A stretch of 64,000 nt of DNA, taken from positions 341,639-405,638 of the forward strand of contig NZ_JAHTMR010000003.1 of assembly GCF_019200975.1 (NCBI RefSeq), given 5' to 3'. This DNA comes from Pseudomonas sp. PD9R (GTDB lineage Bacteria; Pseudomonadota; Gammaproteobacteria; Pseudomonadales; Pseudomonadaceae). The notes below the pieces were generated by a model. It searched no databases. It worked only from the letters and a program-made list of their open reading frames with translations, and had not been told where the DNA came from. Positions 37,978-45,344 of this stretch are shown here, in pieces. A program made the translations under genes and the position numbers. How positions within the stretch are numbered: the stretch's first letter is position 1; every line of letters starts with the position of its first letter.

Positions 37978-38727
37978 CTAGACGTTGTAGCCGCCGTCGG
38001 CATCGATGATGGTGCCGGTGATGTAAGACGCGGCAGGGCTGGCGAGAAAGAGGATCGGTGCGACGACTTCTTCCAGTCGACCGAATCTTGGGAAGCACAA
38101 GCGCTCGACCAAGGGCGCCAGAGCGTCCCGCAGATGCACGTTGAGGTCGGTTTTCATGAACCCGGCGTGCACGACATTGACGGTGATGTTGCGCTCGGCA
38201 AGGTCTCGGGCGACGCCTCGGGAATAGCCATCGATGGCTGCGCGCATCGCCGCCAGATCCGCGATACCTGACATGCCCGGGCGGTTGCCGAGGTTAGAGC
38301 CGATCATGACGATCCGGCCATGGTCGCTAAGCGCTTTGGATGCTGCCCGTACGGTGGCCATGAAGCCCGAAAGCGTAACGGCCCAGAAGCGCTCGAACGC
38401 TACGGCGTCGCGGGCAGGATCGTCGACTCTGCCGAACTGATCGATGGAGGCGTTGTTGATGAGGATATCGACACGGCCGAATTTGGCCATGACCCGATCA
38501 ATGAGGGATTGCGCGGCGTGGGCGTCGGCCTGGTCCGCTTGAAATGCTTCGCCCCGCACGCCTTGAGCGGTTATGCACTCGATCACGTCGCGTGCCTGCG
38601 CTTCGGCAAACACGTAACTGATGGCAACGTCGGCACCTTGCTCGGCCAAGGCCTTAGCGGTCGCTGCGCCTAAACCGCGTGACCCGCCGGTTACCAGGGC
38701 GACTTTTCCGGTCAATATTTTTTGCAT
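37978..38727 (-). CDS. SDR-fold protein lacking the catalytic Asn/Tyr/Lys
   Basis: 249 residues from the ATG at 38727. The Rossmann motif TGGSRGLG (13-20) and NNAS are intact, and Ser144 is present. The active-site positions are altered: Thr118 in place of Asn, Leu158 in place of Tyr and Arg162 in place of Lys (DLAAMRAA, against DYAATKAA in the related gene at 51768). No oxidoreductase chemistry by the standard mechanism is expected; it may be a binding or regulatory protein, or a decaying paralogue. The frame is otherwise intact. A 37-bp motif shared with the GST promoter lies 69 bp upstream. Confidence 0.85.
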   Translation of the reverse strand: MQKILTGKVALVTGGSRGLGAATAKALAEQGADVAISYVFAEAQARDVIECITAQGVRGEAFQADQADAHAAQSLIDRVMAKFGRVDILINNASIDQFGRVDDPARDAVAFERFWAVTLSGFMATVRAASKALSDHGRIVMIGSNLGNRPGMSGIADLAAMRAAIDGYSRGVARDLAERNITVNVVHAGFMKTDLNVHLRDALAPLVERLCFPRFGRLEEVVAPILFLASPAASYITGTIIDADGGYNV

Positions 38728-38795
38728 GCTGAATCCCGTAATGGCTGAAGACATTCGTTGATGAGTCTTGAGCCAAATTAACCGGGAGAGGCACG

Positions 38796-38832
38796 GGCGA
38801 TAATTACCTATGCCGCGATAAAACCTATCGAT
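38796..38832. promoter_or_regulatory. 37-bp motif, copy 1 (upstream of degenerate SDR)
   Basis: Matches 41433-41469 at 32 of 37 positions. It contains GGCGATAATTACCT and a dyad CGATA-N5-TATCG of LysR T-N11-A character. It lies 69 bp ahead of the SDR start at 38727. Confidence 0.7.
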
Positions 38833-38947
38833 AGGCGGAATAAATCAGCACGACGTGCATGCTGTCGGCCGAGATCAACCAGCATTTGCTCAGTGCTTTC
38901 AGCTGAACCGCTGTGTGCCATCTGACTAAGTCGGATCTACCCGAGGC

Positions 38948-39541
38948 TTAGGAGCATGGCGAGTTGGCGACCGTTTTCAGGTTTTCCCTGGTTGCCGCAA
39001 TGATCTCATCTGCAAGTTGCGGATCTGTAGCTCTGGTCGCCCTGGCCATGGCGACGCTGCCAATCATGCTGCACATGAAAAATAGGGCGTTGCGACGAGC
39101 TGCTTCATCTACAGAGTCAGCGGCGAGCACTTCCTGGAGTAGGCCGACCATATTCTCGAAGCCGTGGGTAAAGGTGTCCTTGATGGCGTCGTCCTGACTT
39201 TTTATTTCACAGGTGTACGCGGCCATCGGACAGCCTTCAGCGATGGCCTCGACATGCGCGGACGAAACATAAGCATCGATCAGGGTTTCCAGATCATTGC
39301 CCGCAGAACCCAACATGGCTCGCCATGAGTCGTGACCTTTAGCTAGTGATTGCCGGCAAGCCGCTTCGACTAACAAGTTCTTGGATTTGAAATGTCCGTA
39401 AAAACCGCCTTGTGTAAGCCCGGCTTCCTCACTGATTTGCGCAACGCCAGTAGCGGCGAAGCCCTGTTTCTGGAACAGACTGGAAGCCGCAGCGACGAGC
39501 GCATCACGGTTGTAGGCGTTTTGCTCTTTTGACACCTTCAT
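38948..39541 (-). CDS. TetR/AcrR family transcriptional regulator
   Basis: 197 residues. The N-terminal helix-turn-helix (about 10-55, ALVAAASSLFQKQGFAATGVAQISEEAGLTQGGFYGHF) is canonical; the C-terminal ligand domain contains the TetR_C pattern of the YcdC/NemR-like subgroup (ALVAYV-type helix, EGCPMAAYTCEI). It is divergent from the quinone-oxidoreductase-like gene with an inverted repeat between them, so it probably represses that gene and itself in response to a reactive small molecule. Confidence 0.88.
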   Translation of the reverse strand: MKVSKEQNAYNRDALVAAASSLFQKQGFAATGVAQISEEAGLTQGGFYGHFKSKNLLVEAACRQSLAKGHDSWRAMLGSAGNDLETLIDAYVSSAHVEAIAEGCPMAAYTCEIKSQDDAIKDTFTHGFENMVGLLQEVLAADSVDEAARRNALFFMCSMIGSVAMARATRATDPQLADEIIAATRENLKTVANSPCS

Positions 39542-39575
39542 GTCATTACTCCTGAACTACACTCATCCATTTATT

Positions 39576-39618
39576 GTGATCGCTCTCAATGGGGGTGGCG
39601 TCTATTGAGGGTGATCAC
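39576..39618. promoter_or_regulatory. Probable TetR operator
   Basis: Inverted arms 39576-39590 and 39604-39618 (GTGATCGCTCTCAAT and ATTGAGGGTGATCAC) pair at 13 of 15 positions in the 130-bp region between the divergent TetR and oxidoreductase genes. The GTGATCAC core recurs at the second TetR locus (43109). Confidence 0.65.
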
Positions 39619-39671
39619 TATGATAGATGCCCGGCATGGACAATTAAACCCTACGTTGCAGGTACTCCAGC

Positions 39672-40649
39672 ATGAAAGCCATTCAGATCAACGCATACGG
39701 CGACCCCCTTGAAGGTCTTGAATTGGTTGATGTTGCGGAGCCGCATCCGCCGGGGCCGGGCGAGGTATTGATTGGCGTCGAATTTGCGCCGGTCAACCAC
39801 AATGATTTGCTGTTGTTCGGCGGCAATTTTCCGGTCCATCCACCATTACCAAGTCTCGTCGGCAATGAAGCCGTGGGCATCGTCTTAAGCGTCGGTACGG
39901 GCGTTGAAAACGTCCAGATCGGGGATCGCGTAACACCACCGCTTTACAGTTTCACCTGGCGAGAACGCATGGTCATTCCTGCAGCGGATCTCGTCGCGCT
40001 GCCTACTGACGTGGATATTCAGCAGCTCGCGATGCTGCGTATCAATCCGCCGACGGCAGCACTTTTACTGAGCGAATTTACAGAATTGAAACCGGGTGAT
40101 TGGGTGGTGCAGAACTGCGCGAACTCGGGAGTGGGCAGAGCGGTGATCGCCATCGCGAAGGGACGGGGGTTTCGCACGGTCAACTTTGTGCGACGCCAGG
40201 AACAGGTCGCAGAAGTCGAGGCGGCGGGTGGCGACATTGTATTGGTCGACGAAAACAATGCGACCGAGGGCGTCCAGGCGTTGGTTGGCGACGGTGTTGT
40301 GCGATTGGCGCTGGACGGAATCAGCGGGGTGGCGACTGCCCGGTTGGTCAGCGCGTTATCGTCGGGTGGTTCGCTGGTTAATTACGCACAAATGAGCGGT
40401 GATATGTCCGCCCCTGGCGATTACCGGCCGCTGATGAGAAAGAGCATCACCCTGCACAATTTTTATCAGAACAAACCAGCGTTCCGGGTGAAAGTGCCGG
40501 AAATACTGCGTGAAGTGATTGGGCTGGTTTCTGCCGGAAAGCTCAAGGTGCCTGTGTCTGCGGTCTATCCGTTGGCGTCGTTCAAAGAAGCGATTATTCA
40601 TACCCAAAAAGGCGGAAAGGTGCTGTTGGCAATCAACGGCGCGCAGTGA
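39672..40649 (+). CDS. Zinc-independent MDR oxidoreductase (quinone/enoyl reductase type)
   Basis: 325 residues. It has a GroES-like N-terminal domain (PGPGEVLIGVEFAPVNHNDLL) and a Rossmann domain starting near residue 150 (NSGVGRAVIAIAKGRGFRTVNFVRR). The catalytic zinc cysteines of alcohol dehydrogenases are absent, so it is a quinone oxidoreductase or 2-enoyl thioester reductase relative, using NADPH to reduce activated C=C bonds. Divergent from TetR, which fits an electrophile-detoxification role. Confidence 0.85.
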   Translation: MKAIQINAYGDPLEGLELVDVAEPHPPGPGEVLIGVEFAPVNHNDLLLFGGNFPVHPPLPSLVGNEAVGIVLSVGTGVENVQIGDRVTPPLYSFTWRERMVIPAADLVALPTDVDIQQLAMLRINPPTAALLLSEFTELKPGDWVVQNCANSGVGRAVIAIAKGRGFRTVNFVRRQEQVAEVEAAGGDIVLVDENNATEGVQALVGDGVVRLALDGISGVATARLVSALSSGGSLVNYAQMSGDMSAPGDYRPLMRKSITLHNFYQNKPAFRVKVPEILREVIGLVSAGKLKVPVSAVYPLASFKEAIIHTQKGGKVLLAINGAQ

Positions 40650-40703
40650 AGTTTGAACGAAGTATTGAAACGGGCGCTCATGTTTGAGCGCCCGGTCAAC
40701 AGA

Positions 40704-41369
40704 TCAGAAGGTGATGCCAAACGCGGAAAATGCGCTGTCCATACGGTGGTCGAGCAACTGCTTGGTTTCTTTCCAGGCGGGCACCTCATCCAGCAGGCGC
40801 TGTTGCCAGGCCATGATGTTGGGGAACTCAGCGTAGGGCAGTTTGGTTCTCGCCATTTGTGAGAAGGGCGCTGCGATATCGAAGTCAGCCAGCGTTACCT
40901 GGTTGCCAACGATGAATTTTTTGTCTTCAAGATGCTTGTCGAGCACGGCGGCGTTGGCACGGATGTTATTGAAGATGAACTCGACCATGGTCGGGTCCTC
41001 TTTCACGCCCATCACGCGTTTGCCAATGCGTTCATTGAACAGGTAGGACGAAAAAACGCGCCAGTGTTCGGCCGCCCAGAACATCCATTTGATTGTTTCG
41101 TAACGCGCGTCACCCTTCGGCAGGAGCGGTGAGTCGAACTTCTCGGCCAGGTAAAGATTGATAGCCGAGGCTTCCGAGATGACGGTATCGCCCTCCACCA
41201 GTACCGGCACACGACCCGCAGGATTAATTGTCAAAAACTCCGGGGCTTGGCTTTCGCCTTCCAAGAGATCCACCGGAATATGTTCGAACTCAATACCCAT
41301 GTGTTTTGCTGCGGTCAAAACCCGGCGGAAACTGCCGGAACCGGTGTCTCCGTAAATGCTGATTGTCAT
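40704..41369 (-). CDS. Glutathione S-transferase
   Basis: 221 residues. The N-terminal thioredoxin-like domain contains the YGDTGSGSFRRVLTAAKHMGIEFEHI start and the glutathione-binding PVLVEGDTVISEASAI (Pro then Glu-Ala/Ser) motif near residues 55-70. An all-helical C-terminal domain follows. Conjugates electrophiles or isomerises substrates. The 37-bp motif lies 64 bp ahead of its start and is shared with the degenerate-SDR promoter. Confidence 0.88.
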   Translation of the reverse strand: MTISIYGDTGSGSFRRVLTAAKHMGIEFEHIPVDLLEGESQAPEFLTINPAGRVPVLVEGDTVISEASAINLYLAEKFDSPLLPKGDARYETIKWMFWAAEHWRVFSSYLFNERIGKRVMGVKEDPTMVEFIFNNIRANAAVLDKHLEDKKFIVGNQVTLADFDIAAPFSQMARTKLPYAEFPNIMAWQQRLLDEVPAWKETKQLLDHRMDSAFSAFGITF

Positions 41370-41432
41370 ACTGACTCCATGAAACGTGGTGTTGAGGAAT
41401 GGCGCGGAGTCAGACTAACTTAGGTGTTAAGA

Positions 41433-41469
41433 GGCGATAATTACCTTGGCAGCGATAAAATTTATCGAT
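41433..41469. promoter_or_regulatory. 37-bp motif, copy 2 (between GST and LysR genes)
   Basis: Differs from 38796-38832 at five positions. The CGATA-N5-TATCG dyad spans 41452-41466. It lies 64 bp ahead of the GST start and 47 bp ahead of the divergent LysR start, the normal position for a LysR autoregulatory and activator site. Confidence 0.72.
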
Positions 41470-41515
41470 GCCAGCAATATATAAACGTCAGCCGTACCGG
41501 CGTGTGAGGGGCAGT

Positions 41516-42442
41516 GTGGACAGGTTTTCAGCTTTAGAGATTTTTGTCAGGGTCGTTGAAATTGGCAGCTTTTCGAAGACGGCAACTGAGCTGGCAATCA
41601 GTCAATCGACGGTCAGTAAAAACATCACAGATCTGGAAAAACAACTCCAGGCCAAGCTGCTTTCGCGAACGACTAGACGACTGTCCTTAACGGAAGCAGG
41701 GGAAGGATTCTACGAGCAAGCCAAGTTGATACTCGAACAGTATTCCATGGCGCTGGGCGATGCTGTGAATGTCAGGCAAACACCTTCCGGCACGTTGCGT
41801 ATGGCCACTCCGATCCTGTTGGGGCGCAAGCAACTTACGCCGCTGTTGCCGCGCTTTTTCGAGCGATACCCGGATATCGTGGTCGAGCATTATCTGAGTG
41901 ATTCGGAGACTGACCTGATACGCGATGGCGTCGATGTTTCCATCCGCGTCGGCGAGATGAAAGACAGCTCGCATCAAGCGCGAAAACTGGGTGTTTTGCA
42001 GCCCATCACCGTCGCCTCACCAGACTTTTTGCAGAAGTACCCGGCGATTACTCATCCTCGTGACCTGGCTTCTGTTCCTTGTCTGATCTACCTGCGCCAT
42101 CCGGCGCCGTTTGAGTGGTCATTTATCTCGGCAACCGGGGAGGCCGTTACAGTCGACGTCAATGGCCCTTATCGGGTCAATGTGTTCGAAGCGCTATGCG
42201 AGGCTGCGATTGCTGGACTTGGAATTTTGCAGGCACCGTTGTCGGCGTGTGGGGCAGACCTTGAGGCCGGGCGTCTGGTCAGGCTGCTTCCTGACTATGA
42301 CGCCGGTTTCGTTCCCATCTACGCGGTGATGCCATCCTCATCCTGGATCCCGCAAAAGACCCGCGTGATGGTGGATTTTCTGGTCGAGGAATTCCAGCGC
42401 AACCCATGGCTCAATGGCTCGGATCAAGACGTCGGCATGTGA
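41516..42442 (+). CDS. LysR family transcriptional regulator
   Basis: 308 residues from a GTG at 41516 with GAGGGG upstream; the ATG at 41468 would add 16 basic residues without family match. The N-terminal winged helix (FSALEIFVRVVEIGSFSKTATELAISQSTVSKNITDLE, about 3-40) and the C-terminal inducer domain are complete. It belongs to the DHCW-type subgroup with the TTRRLSLTEAG motif. It probably binds the 37-bp motif next to it and controls GST and the SDR operon. Confidence 0.88.
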   Translation: MDRFSALEIFVRVVEIGSFSKTATELAISQSTVSKNITDLEKQLQAKLLSRTTRRLSLTEAGEGFYEQAKLILEQYSMALGDAVNVRQTPSGTLRMATPILLGRKQLTPLLPRFFERYPDIVVEHYLSDSETDLIRDGVDVSIRVGEMKDSSHQARKLGVLQPITVASPDFLQKYPAITHPRDLASVPCLIYLRHPAPFEWSFISATGEAVTVDVNGPYRVNVFEALCEAAIAGLGILQAPLSACGADLEAGRLVRLLPDYDAGFVPIYAVMPSSSWIPQKTRVMVDFLVEEFQRNPWLNGSDQDVGM

Positions 42443-43056
42443 GGAAACGCTTGCATGGCAACCTGAACGATCTCTAGTAGTTGCTCGGACGTCGCGCCAT
42501 CTCTGGCCTGCACGGCCAAACCTCGGGCCAGTACGTTGAAGTAACCCGCCAACGCTTTCACATCAGTATCTGCGGGCACATCGCCTTCCTCGATACCGCG
42601 CAGAATTCTCGCTTCCATCACCTGCCGGGCCACCGCTCTGTGCGCGGTCATCATTTCACGAACCGAATGCAGCGCCGGGGGGACGTGCACGCACGCCACG
42701 GAAATCATGCAGCCCGACGGCAGATCCTCTCGGGTGAACTCGGTCGCTGTTGCTTCCATCAGTCGTTTGAAGGCGGTACGTGTATCAGTCGGGTCGCTCA
42801 AGATACCGATGAACCACTCACCCGATGCTTCCAGATAGGCATTGGTCGCTTCGGCGTAGAGCTGCTCTTTACTGCCAAACGAGTTGTAGAAGCTGGACGG
42901 GCTGATCCCCATGGCCGCGACCAGGCTATCGAAGGACGTGCCTTCATAACCCGACTCCCAGAACAATTTCATTGCTTGATGCACAGCAGTCACTCGATCG
43001 AATGTCGAGGGTCGGCCACGGCTGCGTTTTTTGGCTTCGGATATTTTTGGTTCCAT
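42424..43056 (-). CDS. TetR/AcrR family transcriptional regulator
   Basis: 210 residues from the ATG at 43056 (MEPKISEAKK), with a short basic leader and a helix-turn-helix at about 22-62 (MKLFWESGYEGTSFDSLVAAMGISPSSFYNSFGSK). A longer in-frame start at 43152 would run through the operator and is rejected. It is divergent from the F420-type oxidoreductase and probably represses it through the palindrome at 43109. Its 3' end overlaps the LysR gene by 19 bp, tail to tail. Confidence 0.87.
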   Translation of the reverse strand: MEPKISEAKKRSRGRPSTFDRVTAVHQAMKLFWESGYEGTSFDSLVAAMGISPSSFYNSFGSKEQLYAEATNAYLEASGEWFIGILSDPTDTRTAFKRLMEATATEFTREDLPSGCMISVACVHVPPALHSVREMMTAHRAVARQVMEARILRGIEEGDVPADTDVKALAGYFNVLARGLAVQARDGATSEQLLEIVQVAMQAFPHMPTS

Positions 43057-43108
43057 CGCTCCAATATTCCTTGACGAGGGGATTTCTATCACCCTAGTAT
43101 TGCATATC

Positions 43109-43122
43109 GGAGTGATCACTCC
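43109..43122. promoter_or_regulatory. 14-bp perfect palindrome, probable TetR operator
   Basis: GGAGTGATCACTCC, self-complementary, lies between the divergent TetR (43056) and oxidoreductase (43172) starts. It shares GTGATCAC with the other TetR operator. Confidence 0.65.
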
Positions 43123-43171
43123 AAAAAAAATATTTATCCCGGTTAAACGCAATGATGACGAGGGCGTCTTG

Positions 43172-43603
43172 ATGAAAATTGGAATGCTGGGTGCGGGCAG
43201 TGTGGCGTTGTCCGTTGCCCGGCACGCGATTGAACAGGGTCATGAAGTGCTGTTGAGCAACCGCAGCGGTACAAGCAAATTGGCTGATGCGCTGCTTGAG
43301 TTGGGGCCTAGGGCATCCGTGGTGACCTTCGCCGAAGCCGCCGCCGCGCCGGTGGCCGAGTTGGCACGGGGCGCCCGAGTCGTCAAAGCGTTCAACAACA
43401 TCATCATGACCAACTTCAACGCTGGCCCTGTCCGCGACCAGGCCCGCAGGGTGCTGTTCGTCTCGGGTGACGACAGCGATGCCAAGGCATTCGTGACCGA
43501 GTTCATCAACAAGATGGGCTTTCGCACCATCGACCTCGGTGGGCTAAAGGAAGGCGGGAAAATGCAACAAGCCGGCGGCCCTCTGGGCGGGCATGACTTC
43601 TGA
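43172..43603 (+). pseudogene. F420-type NADP oxidoreductase with internal deletion
   Basis: 143 residues. It opens with the Rossmann dinucleotide motif GMLGAGSVALSVARHAIEQGHEVLLSNRSG, then after FAEAAAAP at about residue 60 joins directly to VAELARGARVVKAFNNIIMTNF. Family members have about 55-65 residues between these two points, containing the VVLAVPW strand and the DATNP segment. The deletion is in frame, so the product keeps both ends (GGLKEGGKMQQAGGPLGG) but probably lacks a functional nucleotide-binding fold. Classified as a pseudogene with moderate confidence; a short functional form cannot be excluded. Confidence 0.6.
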
Positions 43604-43659
43604 TCTCCCAATAAACGTTCTTTCTTTCTAAACAAACTATCCTGTTGGAGTACCAAACC

Positions 43660-43989
43660 ATGATTGACGAAAACGGCCCACACTATTTCATCGCCTTCCA
43701 AACCCCAGGCCCGAAATGGGTTCAGGGCGTCAAATACAATGAGCAACCTGAGTTCATGGATCATGTGAACTACATGATCGAATTGCACCAGAAGGGTTTG
43801 ATCGTGCTCAGCGGCCCGTTCATGGAAAAGGCTGGCGGTCTCAACGGCGTATTGGCAGATGGCGGCATGACGATCTTTAAGGCCGCAGACCTTGATGAGG
43901 CCGTCAAAATCGGTACGGACGATCCCACGGTGAAGTCCGGCTTTCTCAACGTCGAAGTGAAGATGATGTGGGTGCCGTTCCATACCTGA
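43660..43989 (+). CDS. YciI-like protein, copy 1
   Basis: 109 residues with the YCII fold pattern (MDHVNYMIELHQKGLIVLSGPF, then IFKAADLDEA). The family has a conserved His-Asp pair and a few members cleave chlorinated muconolactones or bind ligands; most are of unknown function. The start follows TTGGAGT. Followed 49 bp later by a close paralogue. Confidence 0.85.
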   Translation: MIDENGPHYFIAFQTPGPKWVQGVKYNEQPEFMDHVNYMIELHQKGLIVLSGPFMEKAGGLNGVLADGGMTIFKAADLDEAVKIGTDDPTVKSGFLNVEVKMMWVPFHT

Positions 43990-44038
43990 TCGGTAAGGAC
44001 TGCTCTCGATTCCCCCTTTTCCTCTGGAGTACCGAATC

Positions 44039-44368
44039 ATGATTGACGAAAACGGCCCACACTATTTTGTCGCCTTTCAAACGCCTGGCCCGAACTGGGT
44101 CCAAGGCGTGAAATACAACGAACAACCCGGGTTCATGGACCATGTTGGCTACATGATCGAAATGCAGGAAAAAGGCCTGACGGTGCTCAGCGGCCCGTTC
44201 ATGGAGAAAGCCGGTGGCCTCAATGGCGTGTTGGCAGACGGCGGCATGACGATTTTCAAGGCGGCGGACCTCGAAGAAGCCACCCGGGTCGGCACTGAAG
44301 ATCCGTCGGTAAAGTCAGGCTTGCTCAACGTCGAGGTGAAGATGATGTGGGTGCCGTTTCACACCTGA
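44039..44368 (+). CDS. YciI-like protein, copy 2 (tandem duplicate)
   Basis: 109 residues, the same length as copy 1 and differing at about 15 positions, nearly all conservative. Even the leader (CTGGAGTACCGAATCATG against TTGGAGTACCAAACCATG) matches, so the duplicated unit includes the ribosome-binding site. Function as for copy 1. Confidence 0.85.
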   Translation: MIDENGPHYFVAFQTPGPNWVQGVKYNEQPGFMDHVGYMIEMQEKGLTVLSGPFMEKAGGLNGVLADGGMTIFKAADLEEATRVGTEDPSVKSGLLNVEVKMMWVPFHT

Positions 44369-44401
44369 TTGATAGATTGCGACCGATGAAGTCTGTTCGC
44401 A

Positions 44402-45310
44402 CTACCGTCGTGCGGACAGGCTTTCAAATTGCTGCGTTATCCAATCGATAAACACTCGCGTGCGAGCGCTCATGTGGCGGTTGGGTGGATAGACCAAGTG
44501 AAAGGGGTAGTCCGGAGGTTGCCAGTCTTCCAGCACGGCGATGAGCCTGCCGTCTTCAAGGTAGGGGCGCAGCTTCCACTCGAAACTGTAAAGCAGGCCA
44601 ATTCCCGTGAGCCCTGCAGCCAGATGGGCGTTGCTTTCGTTAACGGTCAACAGCGTAGGCACTTCGATGTGCAGCGCCTCACCATCTTTATTAAATACCA
44701 GCGGCGTCGACCTTCCGGAAGACGTCGATTGATAGTTGATCACCACATGCCCTGTGCTCAAATCACTCGGGTGCAAGGGAATACCGTGGCGTTGCAGATA
44801 CGCCGGCGTTGCGGCCGTTACCCACGGTGATGAGCCCAATGGGCGCGCCACCATGGAAAGATCATTCACCACGCCACTTCTGACGGCGCAATCGGCTCGT
44901 TCGCGGATCAGATGCGCCGCTCGGTCCCCCACGCTGATTTCAATTTCAATGGCGGGATATTTTGCGTAGAAGTCGGGCAGGCGAGGAATGATGACATTGC
45001 TCGCGACCCACGCGCTGGCATCGACGTGAACAAGGCCGTGAAGTTCGGCTGCCACACTGTCAAAAGAGCCATCGATTTCTCTCAATTCATTTAACCAGCG
45101 CGTGGTCCGCTCATAGTAAGCCGCGCCCTCTGGGGTGACCTGCACGCTACGTGTAGATCTTTTCAGCAGCTTCACTTTGAGATGCGCTTCCAGATCGCCG
45201 ATCAGTTTACTGACCGTTGTCTTCGGCATGCCCAGTGATTTCGCTGCCTTGGTGAATCCGGCGAGTTCAACCACCTGCACGAACACCCTGATTGCATTGA
45301 GCTGATCCAC
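44402..45310 (-). CDS. LysR family transcriptional regulator
   Basis: 302 residues from a GTG at 45310, behind GAGGAGAG and seven bases. The N-terminal winged helix is LNAIRVFVQVVELAGFTKAAKSLGMPKTTVSKLIGDLE. It starts 34 bp after the end of the DHA2-type MFS gene on the same strand, so the two are probably one operon and the regulator likely controls the pump. Confidence 0.87.
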   Translation of the reverse strand: MDQLNAIRVFVQVVELAGFTKAAKSLGMPKTTVSKLIGDLEAHLKVKLLKRSTRSVQVTPEGAAYYERTTRWLNELREIDGSFDSVAAELHGLVHVDASAWVASNVIIPRLPDFYAKYPAIEIEISVGDRAAHLIRERADCAVRSGVVNDLSMVARPLGSSPWVTAATPAYLQRHGIPLHPSDLSTGHVVINYQSTSSGRSTPLVFNKDGEALHIEVPTLLTVNESNAHLAAGLTGIGLLYSFEWKLRPYLEDGRLIAVLEDWQPPDYPFHLVYPPNRHMSARTRVFIDWITQQFESLSARR

Positions 45311-45344
45311 GGGTCTCTCCTCATCAACATTCCACACCCAACCT

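Noticed and set aside
43660..44368. Twin YciI genes as a sequencing or assembly duplication
   Set aside because: The copies differ at about 15 residues, so they are distinct genes.
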